Positions 17,930 to 27,450 of a stretch of DNA of 64,000 bases are shown here, in pieces. A model generated the notes under the pieces. The model was not told where the DNA came from, ran no database searches, and saw only the letters and a program-made list of their open reading frames with translations. Within the stretch, counting starts at the first letter, position 1, and each line of letters starts with the position of its first letter. The stretch comes from Flagellimonas ochracea (lineage in GTDB: Bacteria > Bacteroidota > Bacteroidia > Flavobacteriales > Flavobacteriaceae), in the NCBI RefSeq assembly GCF_009903685.1, contig NZ_JAAABI010000002.1, positions 496,001-560,000 on the forward strand, read 5' to 3'. The translations under genes were made by a program, and so were the position numbers.

Positions 17930-19854
17930 GATTTTTTCAGCCAGAGCATTTGATAGGGCAACAACTCCAGTAATCCACTGTTTGTCTTCACCTTTTTATC
18001 CGAAACCAAGTCTTGGGGCTCACCTTTGGTAAAGTACCCTCGTTTTTTAATCCAACTGGTTTCCACAACCTGAGGCTTTTCATCAAAATTGCATAAGACC
18101 AGGAGCGCGTCTTTATCATTGCTTGTTCTTTCAAAAACAAGTATGTGTTCGTTTCCAGTATGATATAATATGGGATGGCTATGGGCTGCAAAAATGGGAT
18201 TTGCCATTCTAATGGCAATCAATTTTTTAAGAGTATGGAATATTTGAGATTGCGGTGTTGTTCTGTCATCCAAGGCATCAATGACATTCCAATTCTGCTT
18301 GGGTCTGTTCACCCATCGGCTGTCTTCTTTCTTTGCATCTTCCTTTAGGAAGGAATAATCGTTAAGGGTTCCAATTTCGTCACCGGCGTACATCATCGGA
18401 ATTCCCCCAAAGGCCAGTACTATGCCATGCAGCATAACAATTTTCGCCATGGACTGTTCAACGAGCGATTCGTCTTTTTTGATCAATCCCTTTTCCAGGC
18501 CCAAAAGTGATGCGGCACTTCCAGTTATCCGGCCATCACCAGTTTTGGGATTGTACATGAACAAAAGACCCATAGCTGGGGACCAATCCAAACGCTGACA
18601 GTAATAATCCAACAAAAACTTGCGGTGCTGTTGGGGATTCCAACCCATTTCTTGGATGAAATGATCTTCGTAACCCAAACCTATATCATCATGGCAACGG
18701 ATATAATTGATCCAGGTGCAATCTTTGGGTTTGGAGGGGACGTTGGTCAAACTTTTGTAGAGTAGTCCTGTTTTCTTTGTTGCAATGGAATTCCAAAGCA
18801 AGGCCATTAAAGAAGCATTGTAGGCAATTTCACATTCGTTTCCTCTTGTTTGACCTTCACCAAAGTATTTGACTATCTGTGTTGGCGCCACAATGGCCTC
18901 GGCCAAAAAAATGGTTCCGGGAGCCACCACTTGAAGGCACATCCGAAAAAGACTAACAAGAGTATGGGCCTCAGGCAAGTTTTGTGAAATAGTGCCCATT
19001 TTTTTCCAAAGAAAGGCCAAGGCATCAAATCTTACCACATCCACACCCAGGTTTGCCAGATTGACCAAATTGGTGAGCATTTCAGAAAACACTGTGGGAT
19101 TTGTATAATTTAAGTCCCACTGATAATCATTGAAAACGGTCATCACCCATTTTTCCATTTCAGGAACATAGGTGAAGTTGCCTGGAGAAGTTTCAGGGAA
19201 TACTTCGGGAAGGGATTTTTCAAATTCTTTAGGAATGGTGTCCTCTTCAAAAGTGTAGTAATACTTCTGGTACTTTTTATTGCCCTGTTTGGCTTTCTTG
19301 GCCCAGGGAAATTGGTTGGAGGTATGGTTCACCACAAAATCCAACATCAAGTACATGTTTTGATTGCGCAGTTCTGATGCGAGCTTTAGCAGGTCGTTTT
19401 TGGTTCCATATTTTGGGTCGACCTTATCGTAGCTGTTTACCGCATAGCCCCCATCATTTTCTCCTTTCGGCCTTGTTGTAATGGGCATCAGATGCAAAAA
19501 GTTGACGCCCAAATCCTTAAAATAAGGTATTTTTTTATGAAGCCCCTTTAGGTCCTTGTTGAACTGCTCCACATACAACTGCATTCCAACCATTTTTTCA
19601 GACTGATACCAATTGCCCGCTTCCAATCTTTGCAAATCTTGTAGTTTCAGTTCTTCTGGACGTGAAGCAAACAACTTTGGGAGCAAATCGAGTAATTTAT
19701 TAAAATCAACCAAATGTTCTTTTTCAGGATATAGTGAAAAGAACAGGTGTTGAATAAGCCCCACATTGGTGGCCATCCGCAGCTTGAATAGCCGTGCCGG
19801 GTCTTGTTCTTTCAGTTTTGATGAAAGCAATCGGTGTAAATGGGCCTGGTTCAT
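17926..19854 (-). CDS. Amylosucrase, GH13 family
   Basis: 642 residues, the usual amylosucrase length. Residues match the Neisseria enzyme in order and spacing: nucleophile D277 (VVRFDALAFLWK), acid/base E319 (FLAEAIVAP), and H388-D389 (RCHDDIG). A long N-terminal helical domain precedes the TIM barrel, as in amylosucrases and not in plain alpha-amylases. It splits sucrose, releasing fructose and building an alpha-1,4-glucan. No signal peptide, so cytoplasmic. Its ATG directly follows the stop of the fructokinase gene, so the pair should be cotranscribed. Sucrose hydrolase is a close alternative. Confidence 0.88.
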   Translation of the reverse strand: MNQAHLHRLLSSKLKEQDPARLFKLRMATNVGLIQHLFFSLYPEKEHLVDFNKLLDLLPKLFASRPEELKLQDLQRLEAGNWYQSEKMVGMQLYVEQFNKDLKGLHKKIPYFKDLGVNFLHLMPITTRPKGENDGGYAVNSYDKVDPKYGTKNDLLKLASELRNQNMYLMLDFVVNHTSNQFPWAKKAKQGNKKYQKYYYTFEEDTIPKEFEKSLPEVFPETSPGNFTYVPEMEKWVMTVFNDYQWDLNYTNPTVFSEMLTNLVNLANLGVDVVRFDALAFLWKKMGTISQNLPEAHTLVSLFRMCLQVVAPGTIFLAEAIVAPTQIVKYFGEGQTRGNECEIAYNASLMALLWNSIATKKTGLLYKSLTNVPSKPKDCTWINYIRCHDDIGLGYEDHFIQEMGWNPQQHRKFLLDYYCQRLDWSPAMGLLFMYNPKTGDGRITGSAASLLGLEKGLIKKDESLVEQSMAKIVMLHGIVLAFGGIPMMYAGDEIGTLNDYSFLKEDAKKEDSRWVNRPKQNWNVIDALDDRTTPQSQIFHTLKKLIAIRMANPIFAAHSHPILYHTGNEHILVFERTSNDKDALLVLCNFDEKPQVVETSWIKKRGYFTKGEPQDLVSDKKVKTNSGLLELLPYQMLWLKKS

Positions 19855-20799
19855 TTAATCTTCAAGCTGAGATTTTGTTGGGAGCGCATTGATGGCTCCG
19901 TAATTGGTAGTAGTAATGGCTCCTGCTTTGTTGGCTGTTCTCACCATTTCCAAAACCAGATTAAAATTATCAAAAACTTGATTGAAGCTTCCAAGATTTG
20001 CAATTTGGTATAAAAGACAGCCAATAAAGGCATCTCCAGCACCGGTGGTATCCACAGGTGTAACTGGAATACTGGGCACAGTTTCCATGTTTCCATTCAT
20101 ACTAATCAAAGTGCCTTCTTTGCCCAAGGTTATTGCAATGATTTTGGTACCCACTTCGTGCAAAAAAGCACAAGCTTCACTTAGGTCAGACTTGCCAGAC
20201 AATAACTGTGCTTCTTCCAAACTGAACTTGCACAAATGCGATTTTTCAACAAAAGGCATGCACTTTTTTATGAACTGCTGTTCTTTTCCTTTCCAAAGAT
20301 CGCTCCTAAAGTTAGGGTCAAAACTGATGAACATTTCCTTGGTAAGACCATCAAAAAGATACTTACCATACGTTTTCTCCAAAGGTCCGCCCAAGAGTGC
20401 CGTTGCGGCTCCTAGGTGAAGAATGTTTCCTGGGAAGTTTTTACGAAGGCTTGGATCGTATTCCAGTTCTTTGTCGGCACCCCGACTAAAAACAAAATCT
20501 CGCTCGCCATCTTCCGCCAATGAAACAAAAGCAAGCGTAGTAAACGTCTCGGAACGTTGGGTTAGGGTAATGTCAACACCTTCCTTTTTAACCGTGTTCA
20601 GCAAGAACTCACCAAACGGGTCGTTGCCAACACAGCCAATAAATACCCCTTTGCCACCGAGTTTGGCTATGGCACAGGCCACATTTGCTGGGGCACCTCC
20701 TGCCTTTTTGGTAAACGCAGTTGCTTTTGAGAGGTCACTTCCCTGCTTTTCTGCTACAAAGTCTATCAGTAATTCCCCGATACAGAAAACCTTCTTCAT
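19855..20799 (-). CDS. PfkB family fructokinase
   Basis: 314 residues. PfkB signatures: GGAPANVACAIAKLGG near the N-terminus and DTTGAGDAFIG with the catalytic Asp near the C-terminus. The neighbour amylosucrase releases fructose, which supports fructose as substrate (fructose to fructose-6-phosphate). First gene of the pair; a TTGTTTAAACAA palindrome lies 5 bases upstream of the ATG and may be an operator. A general sugar kinase such as 2-keto-3-deoxygluconate kinase is a less likely alternative. Confidence 0.88.
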   Translation of the reverse strand: MKKVFCIGELLIDFVAEKQGSDLSKATAFTKKAGGAPANVACAIAKLGGKGVFIGCVGNDPFGEFLLNTVKKEGVDITLTQRSETFTTLAFVSLAEDGERDFVFSRGADKELEYDPSLRKNFPGNILHLGAATALLGGPLEKTYGKYLFDGLTKEMFISFDPNFRSDLWKGKEQQFIKKCMPFVEKSHLCKFSLEEAQLLSGKSDLSEACAFLHEVGTKIIAITLGKEGTLISMNGNMETVPSIPVTPVDTTGAGDAFIGCLLYQIANLGSFNQVFDNFNLVLEMVRTANKAGAITTTNYGAINALPTKSQLED

Positions 20800-20804
20800 T
20801 GTAA

Positions 20805-20816
20805 TTGTTTAAACAA
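20805..20816. promoter_or_regulatory. 12-bp palindrome upstream of the fructokinase/amylosucrase unit
   Basis: TTGTTTAAACAA is a perfect palindrome 5 bases upstream of the fructokinase ATG. It could bind a dimeric regulator, but short AT-rich palindromes also arise by chance. Confidence 0.25.
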
Positions 20817-20847
20817 AAGGTAATCCAATGTAAGGAGAAAATACGTG

Positions 20848-21276
20848 CTATTCTAAAATTCTGTGCTCAATTATAGTGAAATAACTGCTTGAAGTATCTG
20901 GACATAAACCTTCCCTGGCCTTCACTTCAAGAACGGTATTTACAAGAAGATCTTTGGGTTCAAACAAAAAGGAAACATCCATTTTTTCACTTTTGGATAG
21001 TTTATGGTTTACGCTACCCCCAATTTTGAGAACTTCAATTACTTCAATACGGAACACGTATTCTTTGGAAAGACCACAAATTTCTTTGTTCTGATTTGAG
21101 GCTTCGAGGATGTTGATTTTGAGTAAAGCCTCGTTTGGACCCAGTAGTTGTCCTTGCTCTATAAGTGTTTCTTCATTGCTGTTTCTACTGGAGTTGGTTT
21201 CCATTGGGGAGGAGTTTTCTTCCTGGCTACAGGAATTTCCAAAAAGAATAAAAAGGAGTAAAATAAGAGGTTTCAT
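20848..21276 (-). CDS. Small lipoprotein, unknown
   Basis: 142 residues from the ATG at 21276, giving MKPLILLLFILFGNSC with a lipobox Cys at 16. An upstream in-frame start at 21324 would lie inside a terminator stem and is rejected. The mature part is hydrophilic with two later Cys (CGLSKEY, GLCPD) and a beta-rich centre (KEYVFRIEVIEVLKIG). No family recognised. It stands alone between the fructokinase gene and a terminator. Confidence 0.7.
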   Translation of the reverse strand: MKPLILLLFILFGNSCSQEENSSPMETNSSRNSNEETLIEQGQLLGPNEALLKINILEASNQNKEICGLSKEYVFRIEVIEVLKIGGSVNHKLSKSEKMDVSFLFEPKDLLVNTVLEVKAREGLCPDTSSSYFTIIEHRILE

Positions 21277-21321
21277 AAAAGCACTTTTATTAATATACGG
21301 GGATTGGGGCTGATTGGATTT

Positions 21322-21357
21322 CATAAAAAAGGCGCGAAGAATCGCGCCTTTTTTATG
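21322..21357 (-). terminator. Strong, symmetrical rho-independent terminator
   Basis: A perfect 15-bp inverted repeat with a 6-base loop: a GGCGCG/CGCGCC core flanked by six A on one side and six T on the other. It lies just after the stop of the T9SS propeller gene and serves its transcript. The symmetry means it can also stop transcription arriving from the other side. Confidence 0.92.
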
Positions 21358-21368
21358 TTGTTCATGAC

Positions 21369-24300
21369 CTATCTTTTAATAATCTTGAAATCCTCATTGG
21401 TTTTTTGTCCTCTGATTTTTACAAAATAAATACCTGCAGGACTGTTAGAAGCGTTCCAAATGATTGGCTTGGAGCCACTCATCTCACTGCTTTCAAATAC
21501 TTTTTGCCCCAGTAGATTAAAGATTTGTGTTGTGACTTTACGGTCCTCACTATTTTTTAAGGCAAAATAGAATTCATTGGTCGATGGGTTGGGCCACACT
21601 GCTGTGATCACATTGGTCTCAACTGTGGCCAAATTTTGGGAATCTTGTTCGACAAATGTCTCCGATGGAGCGATTTCTGCAGCGGTATCTTGGGTAGAAC
21701 CACTATCGACTGTTCCAAAAATCTGGAACACTTGATCTTCAGGACCTGTGCCAAACGCTATGGATCTAGAGGTCCAGTCAATGGCGCCAACACCAAAGAG
21801 GTCTGCCGAATCCCTAAAATTAGCCTCGTTGCCAATTAATCCTGCTTGTGTGGACCAGAACCACTGAGTTGCATCTGGTAAAAAATCAAGATTGGCATAA
21901 ACGGATAGCCAGTATGTACCTTCCTGCAGAACCACTGGTTCTGGGAGATCCAAACTTAGATTAGTTTGGTTGGGTTCTGAAGAAGGAGCAATGGCACCAC
22001 TATCATAAACCACGGCACCAGGGGCTCCCCCGTTATCTTCATAAATTACTATGGTGGCACTGGTTAGTGAAGGACTGTTGTTGGCACCACCAAATGCTAC
22101 TATGTTGTTGACCGTCCATTGACTTCCTGAAGGAACGATAAAATCATCGGCGGACTGTGCCAAGGCACCCCCAAAATCAGGAAACAATTGTGAAGGGCTA
22201 CTGCTTATTATGCCCTCATTTTGTTCGTAAATAGGTAATTCCGTCAAGGTGACGGTAAAGCCCTCAGCTACCTGCTCCCCACCTGATTTGGCTATTAAAC
22301 CAATTGCTGCTGACCCTTCCAGGTCTGGGGCAAAAGAAAGTTGGATGACATCATCCTTTAAAACTGCAGTTACCAAATCGGGATTGGAATTGGTCAATTC
22401 TATCGAAATTGGCTTCCATGGATTGGTGCTTACAAATAAATCCTTGACGTTGACTTCTTTATCTGGACTGCCAATGGGCAATAACAAGTCAGGCAATAAA
22501 TAGGCCACGCTTAGTTTTGGTTCAGGTGAACGGAATGTAAAAAACTTAGCATTGAAAATACCATTTCCGTGGGCGGCCACTGCCACAAAACCATCTTTTC
22601 GCGTTCTTACCTGAGGGACCACGGCGTTACCTACCACAAAAGGTTCCCTAAACCATCGAGTACGGTCACCATTTAGGTAGTAAGAAACATAAAGTCCTGT
22701 GCTTGTTCCCGCAAAGTATAGATTGCTGTTACCATTTATTGTAAACCAACGTACGGAAGGACCATTCCCAGTTCCGTCATTGTTCTCTTCCAAGTTGCCG
22801 CTTATGCTTTCCCATGTCTCACCGGAGTTCTCACTCATAAAGAGACTTTTAATATTATAGTTGGAGTATACGGCGAAAACCCGATCGGCATCATTTGGGT
22901 CCACGTAAATTTGGTTTACATTACCTGGAGGCAGTCCTTTCCCCGAAGAAATATCCACGACCGCCTGGTCATCCAAATTGGCATTGTCTACTTTGAAAAT
23001 CATACCTGTTGAAGTCCCATAATACAATCTATTGGCCACTGGAAATCTGGAAACGTCCAGACCGGTAATCACAGAACCATCTGGAGTAGCTGTCTGCTCT
23101 TGCTCCACCCAGTTTACTGTTGCAGGGGCATTTGAAAAGAGAGGCACCTCATCCAAGTTATTGTTTCTCCACATCCGGTCACCGGCAGGCATATACATTA
23201 TATTGTCATTAATGGGATCCAGAACAAAGGGAGCCACAAAATCGAAACCGCTAGCGCCCGCTGGGGTCACTCTAGTGAAGGATATGAATTCGCCTGCATC
23301 ATCGAAGTTGAAACGATAAACATTTCCGAACTGAGCCGAAACGTAGCGAGTGAGACCACCATCAGCGATGGCATTGTAAGATCCATCCCCTCCAAAATCT
23401 TCTTCCCAAGGATCGTTGCCATTTATAGAATTGGTAAACCATGATCCATTATCCTGGAAACCAGCAACCACATCTTGACTGTTTCCTTCGGGGTCTATGG
23501 CTATGGCATATGGTTGCGTTGTAATATAACCATTGTTCAAAGAGGTCCAACTCACCGGTTCTGATGTTATGGTGATATCTTCGGTCACCCTTACTCCTCC
23601 ATCGTTGGCAGAGATGGCCTTATTCGGGTTAGAGGGCAGGAAAACCAAGTTGTGCTGATCAGGATGGTGATCGGGATAAACAGCAAAGCTATTGCTGAAA
23701 ATAGTGTAACCCCCGATCCAGCTCTCAAAACCGGCAGGGGTAGTAAATCCTGTGGTAGAACGATATAGGTTGGTGCCACCCAAAAACACCAAATCGGGAT
23801 TTGTAGGGTGCACCTTAATCACCATATTGTACGCTCCTTGTAGATTCAGGTTCCCGGCAACGCCGCCAATAGTAGTGGGCAGGTTGGCGGTCAAATCGAC
23901 CCATTGCTCTTCGGGGGTAGGCGCATCGGCTTGGTACCGCCATAAAAAAGCCTCACCTAGACTGCTCAAATCATAAGAGAAGAAATAAATACGATTTTCA
24001 TCTGAGGGATCATAGGCCATAACGGTCCTCCCATAGGCTGGAAAGATTCCTTCAGGAGTAATATTGGTCCACATATCTCCATCTTGGGAGGTGTAAAAAC
24101 CGGCGTTATCTCCTCCAAAAATATCCACTGTGGCATATATTGTCCCGCTAGGAGTAATCAACACCTCCGTTTGGCTGTCGAATCCACTGGGGAGGACCTC
24201 CTCAAAGGACCGAGCTCCATTTCGAGATCGGAATAAGCCATCGAAAGTGGCAGCGTACACATCACCACTTTCAGGATGTACGGCCAAACTGTTTATAAGG

Positions 24301-25049
24301 TCAAAAGAAGAAAAAGAGGTGACGTCGTTATCTGAAGTATTCCGCATTCTAAACCAAGTTCTTCCATTATTGTAGGATTTATAGATACCTGAACCCTGAT
24401 AAAAGGCACCTGGTGCACTTGCGGAGTTTCCGTATCGTTCCCCGGAAGCATAATACCAAACATTTTGTCGGTTTTTTCTGGGATCTTGAACAATGGAGGT
24501 AATACTTGGCGATTGGCTTTTTCTTGTAACCCTACGCCACGTTTGTCCAGCATTCGTAGAACGCCAAAGACCTCCCGAGACTCCTCCAGCAAGTATGGTG
24601 TTCTCGTTTCTCATATCCAGTGCCAAAGCCCTCGTTCTTCCACCAACATTGAAAGGTCCTCGATTTCTGAAATAGAAAAACTTTTTTTTAGAGGCTTCTC
24701 CACCATAGGTTTTGGACATTTGAAGTTGAATGTCTGTAGAGTCTATATTTTCAGAGAATTTGGCCTCCAATAAGCGAATGTTCTCCGGAATCCTCTTGGT
24801 AAAAGGATCTTGGGTTTGCCTAAATTCATAGGCCAATCGGTCAAGGGCACGATCGCCAGGAGCTTTAGGTGTAACACCTACAGGACCTTTCTTGCTATCA
24901 TAAATTTTAGATTGTTTGTAAAGATTATGTCCCTTTTGAGGAGAATCGTCATGTGTTCTTTTTAATTCTTGGGCTTGGAATCCATAAATAAATAGGAAAA
25001 AACAAGCGAAGAAAGAAAATAATGGTTTAGAGAGTAGAGATTTTTTCAT
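21369..25049 (-). CDS. Large secreted beta-propeller protein with T9SS sorting domain
   Basis: 1226 residues. A signal peptide ends near FQAQ. Many BNR/sortilin-like propeller repeats run from about residue 130 to 850 (GGRTRALALDMRNENTILAG, GGVSGGLWRSTNAGQTWRRV, MSENSGETWESISG). A beta-sandwich follows (about 960-1130; GGAPGAVVYDSGAIAP), then a type A type IX sorting domain in the last 75 residues (VWPNPSTNEFYFALKN, LGQKVFESSEM, GIYFVKI). It should be exported by T9SS and anchored to the surface or released. Often annotated as glycosyl hydrolase, but no catalytic acid is evident; binding or adhesion is more cautious. Confidence 0.92.
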   Translation of the reverse strand: MKKSLLSKPLFSFFACFFLFIYGFQAQELKRTHDDSPQKGHNLYKQSKIYDSKKGPVGVTPKAPGDRALDRLAYEFRQTQDPFTKRIPENIRLLEAKFSENIDSTDIQLQMSKTYGGEASKKKFFYFRNRGPFNVGGRTRALALDMRNENTILAGGVSGGLWRSTNAGQTWRRVTRKSQSPSITSIVQDPRKNRQNVWYYASGERYGNSASAPGAFYQGSGIYKSYNNGRTWFRMRNTSDNDVTSFSSFDLINSLAVHPESGDVYAATFDGLFRSRNGARSFEEVLPSGFDSQTEVLITPSGTIYATVDIFGGDNAGFYTSQDGDMWTNITPEGIFPAYGRTVMAYDPSDENRIYFFSYDLSSLGEAFLWRYQADAPTPEEQWVDLTANLPTTIGGVAGNLNLQGAYNMVIKVHPTNPDLVFLGGTNLYRSTTGFTTPAGFESWIGGYTIFSNSFAVYPDHHPDQHNLVFLPSNPNKAISANDGGVRVTEDITITSEPVSWTSLNNGYITTQPYAIAIDPEGNSQDVVAGFQDNGSWFTNSINGNDPWEEDFGGDGSYNAIADGGLTRYVSAQFGNVYRFNFDDAGEFISFTRVTPAGASGFDFVAPFVLDPINDNIMYMPAGDRMWRNNNLDEVPLFSNAPATVNWVEQEQTATPDGSVITGLDVSRFPVANRLYYGTSTGMIFKVDNANLDDQAVVDISSGKGLPPGNVNQIYVDPNDADRVFAVYSNYNIKSLFMSENSGETWESISGNLEENNDGTGNGPSVRWFTINGNSNLYFAGTSTGLYVSYYLNGDRTRWFREPFVVGNAVVPQVRTRKDGFVAVAAHGNGIFNAKFFTFRSPEPKLSVAYLLPDLLLPIGSPDKEVNVKDLFVSTNPWKPISIELTNSNPDLVTAVLKDDVIQLSFAPDLEGSAAIGLIAKSGGEQVAEGFTVTLTELPIYEQNEGIISSSPSQLFPDFGGALAQSADDFIVPSGSQWTVNNIVAFGGANNSPSLTSATIVIYEDNGGAPGAVVYDSGAIAPSSEPNQTNLSLDLPEPVVLQEGTYWLSVYANLDFLPDATQWFWSTQAGLIGNEANFRDSADLFGVGAIDWTSRSIAFGTGPEDQVFQIFGTVDSGSTQDTAAEIAPSETFVEQDSQNLATVETNVITAVWPNPSTNEFYFALKNSEDRKVTTQIFNLLGQKVFESSEMSGSKPIIWNASNSPAGIYFVKIRGQKTNEDFKIIKR

Positions 25050-25256
25050 ATAGAGGTTGATTATAATGAATTAGCCTCTTAATATAATAAAAAATCAATG
25101 CTAGGGATATATTATTCCTACAAAATTCGATGAAATACATCGTTAAGAAAAGTAAAATGTATTTTCCCAACATACACTATGGGAATATTGACCCCAACTT
25201 TATTTTAAAATTTGGGAGATGATTCTTTTGTTGTGTATCATTGCGAAAAACTCATG

Positions 25257-25982
25257 ATGCGAACGTTGGTTATTGGGGACATTCATTCAGGTTTACGGGC
25301 ATTGGAACAATTAATGTTTCGTGCCAATGTTACCCCACAGGACCATCTTATTTTTTTAGGGGATTACGTGGACGCCTGGAGCACTGCAGTGGAGACCATC
25401 GATTTTTTGATGAATTTAGACAAAACGCACAACTGTACCTTCATTCGCGGAAATCATGACGAACTCTGCAGAGAGTGGTTGTTGACCAAAAAAGAAAACC
25501 CCCAATGGTTGGAACACGGTGGCAGGGCAACAAGGGATTCTTATCTTAAGTCACACCATGAGGAATGGGAAATGCATTTGGAATTTTATGCCAACCTTGT
25601 CAACCATTACTTAGATGATGACAATAGGCTTTTTTTGCATGCTGGGTATACCAATCTTAAGGGAATCGAGTTTGAGTATTTTGATCAATTATTCTATTGG
25701 GACAGAACACTTTGGGAGTTGGCCAAAGCGTTGAATCCCAATCTAACGCCTAAAGACCCGAATTTTCCTAAAAGGTTGATGCATTACAAGGAGATTTTCA
25801 TTGGCCACACCCCGATATCCAAAGTTGGAATAGTGGAACCGCAACAGGGGGCCAACGTATGGAATTTGGACACTGGGGCTGCTTTTAAAGGGTGCTTGAC
25901 CATGATGGATGTGGACACCAAGCAGTTTTGGCAGAGTGACCCGGTACATACCCTATATCCCAGTGAAATGGGCCGCAATTAA
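25257..25982 (+). CDS. Metallophosphoesterase, serine/threonine phosphatase-like
   Basis: 241 residues from MRTLVIGDIHS; an ATG one codon earlier is equally possible, and a TTG 45 bases upstream is rejected because the extension does not match the family fold. All metal-site motifs are present: GDIHSG, GDYVDAWS, RGNHDE, LHAGY and GHTP. This is the PPP-like family of small cytoplasmic phosphatases; protein, diadenosine tetraphosphate (ApaH-like) or other phosphoesters are possible substrates. Confidence 0.9.
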   Translation: MRTLVIGDIHSGLRALEQLMFRANVTPQDHLIFLGDYVDAWSTAVETIDFLMNLDKTHNCTFIRGNHDELCREWLLTKKENPQWLEHGGRATRDSYLKSHHEEWEMHLEFYANLVNHYLDDDNRLFLHAGYTNLKGIEFEYFDQLFYWDRTLWELAKALNPNLTPKDPNFPKRLMHYKEIFIGHTPISKVGIVEPQQGANVWNLDTGAAFKGCLTMMDVDTKQFWQSDPVHTLYPSEMGRN

Positions 25983-26000
25983 ACAGTTTTAGCTTTTTGA

Positions 26001-26567
26001 TCAAAATTTTCCAGCCTTGTGGTCATCCTGCCATTGGGCGAGCTCTTTCCATTGGCCCATATGGGCCATTTTGGCCTGCATGGGCCAAGAAGCAGGATCA
26101 TGGATTCGGTATCGGTCTCCCCCAGAATTCAAAACTTCCTGACATTTGTCCGTAGTGGTTTCGGAAAGGGCCTTCCATGTTTTTATACCAAACTTATGGA
26201 ATAATCCCTCAATTTTGGGACCGATTCCCTCCACTATTTTCAAATCATCCTGTTTTATTTTTTTACCCAGGGCTGCCTTTGCGGCTTCAGCATCGAAAGC
26301 TGAGGTTGAAGGTGGCGTTGCGACTTTGGAAGAGGTTAAGGATGAGCTGGTTTTTTGCATTTTTTCCATCGCACTCAACTTTTTTCTACAGGCGTCCAAT
26401 TCGGTTTTCAACCTAGCGCTATCTACTTCTAGACTTTTTAGACTTTCCTTATTATCTGGGACTGAGGGAGTTTTCATCTTACCCATGAGATATCCCAAAA
26501 TTCCAGAAATTAAACCAATTAATATTGGAATGATCCAGCACCAGATATTTAGATTTTCAGTGTTCAT
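26001..26567 (-). CDS. Membrane-anchored helix-hairpin-helix protein
   Basis: 188 residues from MNTENLNIWCW; a longer frame to 26642 would overlap the upstream gene. One membrane helix (residues about 8-30), a coiled-coil (SLKSLEVDSARLKTELDACRKKL), a linker, and a C-terminal HhH-like domain (LKIVEGIGPKIEGLFHKFG) ending in a W-rich tail. HhH domains bind nucleic acid non-specifically, but here the domain is anchored to the membrane. Common in Bacteroidota without known role. It lies 25 bases downstream of the OmpA-like gene. Confidence 0.78.
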   Translation of the reverse strand: MNTENLNIWCWIIPILIGLISGILGYLMGKMKTPSVPDNKESLKSLEVDSARLKTELDACRKKLSAMEKMQKTSSSLTSSKVATPPSTSAFDAEAAKAALGKKIKQDDLKIVEGIGPKIEGLFHKFGIKTWKALSETTTDKCQEVLNSGGDRYRIHDPASWPMQAKMAHMGQWKELAQWQDDHKAGKF

Positions 26568-26592
26568 GGTAATTGTTTTAGCGGGTTTACGG

Positions 26593-27135
26593 TTAATTTT
26601 CAATGGGATGCCTCTCGGAAATTTGAAAGGCAATAGGACCATAAAGAGTATTGTTTTCCAGGGTCATATTTTCGGTTAATTTTCCATCTGTCTGGATTTG
26701 TCCAGAGGAAATTCCATGCATCACAAAATGATTTTTAACAGAGTTGGCCCTTGCCAAACCTAGGTTTGAAAAATTGGTGTTGTTTGTTTCATCTGGACTG
26801 TACAATCCCGTAATATGAACTACTTTATCTGGATTGGAATCGAGGTGTTTTTTTAAATCTTTTACGCCATTTTTCAAAGGCTCGGCAATGGGCATCTGAA
26901 ATGATGGTTCTGAATAGTGGAAGCGGAAGTTGTCTTTGACTTCAAGAGAAAATGAACCATCAGCAATGGAGAATGAATGAGACGGAGGCGGGTTAGTTTT
27001 TATGAAGGATTCTTCTTGTCCAACCACTTTTGCGTTTATGGAGCCGATACATTCACTACATAGGTTTATGTAGAGCAGTGTTCCAACAACAATGGTTGCC
27101 AATATCCCCAGCAAATGGTAGGACTGTGTTTTCAT
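26593..27135 (-). CDS. OmpA-like domain protein
   Basis: 180 residues. An N-terminal membrane anchor (residues about 8-25), then an OmpA C-terminal-like fold (KNGVKDLKKHLDSNPDKVVHITGLYSPDET ... LGLARANSVKNHFVMHGI) that in the family binds peptidoglycan. The motif is complete but short, and no porin barrel precedes it. The adjacent HhH protein also has an anchor, so they may act together in the envelope. Confidence 0.78.
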   Translation of the reverse strand: MKTQSYHLLGILATIVVGTLLYINLCSECIGSINAKVVGQEESFIKTNPPPSHSFSIADGSFSLEVKDNFRFHYSEPSFQMPIAEPLKNGVKDLKKHLDSNPDKVVHITGLYSPDETNNTNFSNLGLARANSVKNHFVMHGISSGQIQTDGKLTENMTLENNTLYGPIAFQISERHPIEN

Positions 27136-27364
27136 TGGAGGTCGATATGTGTTCGGTCTACCTAAAATATTAAAAATATCTTAAAAAAATAAGATTTAAC
27201 ATTAACAAAATGAGGATGTTAGCAAGAAAATTAAATTAATTGAGAAAGGACAACACTAAAAACAGGCAAAAGCATACCAATCATACACTTTTTTTTACCA
27301 CTGATACGATAACCGATTCAACTTGCTTCTAATATGTGGAAATTTGCATTAAATATTAGGTAAG

Positions 27365-27409
27365 AAACCCTATTTCTCCCGACGAAGTTCCGGCACTGGA
27401 ATAGGGTTT
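27365..27409. repeat. Inverted repeat with 25-base loop
   Basis: AAACCCTATT at 27365-27374 pairs perfectly with AATAGGGTTT at 27400-27409. The loop contains CCGACG and CCGG and could pair weakly inside. There is no U-run on either side, so it is not a normal terminator. Confidence 0.6.
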
Positions 27410-27450
27410 ATTCAAATTAAGTTTGAGTTAGTTAAGTTGGTTTAAACAGG

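Noticed and set aside
21277..21324. Earlier start of the small lipoprotein
   Set aside because: It would begin inside a terminator stem and hide the lipoprotein signal.
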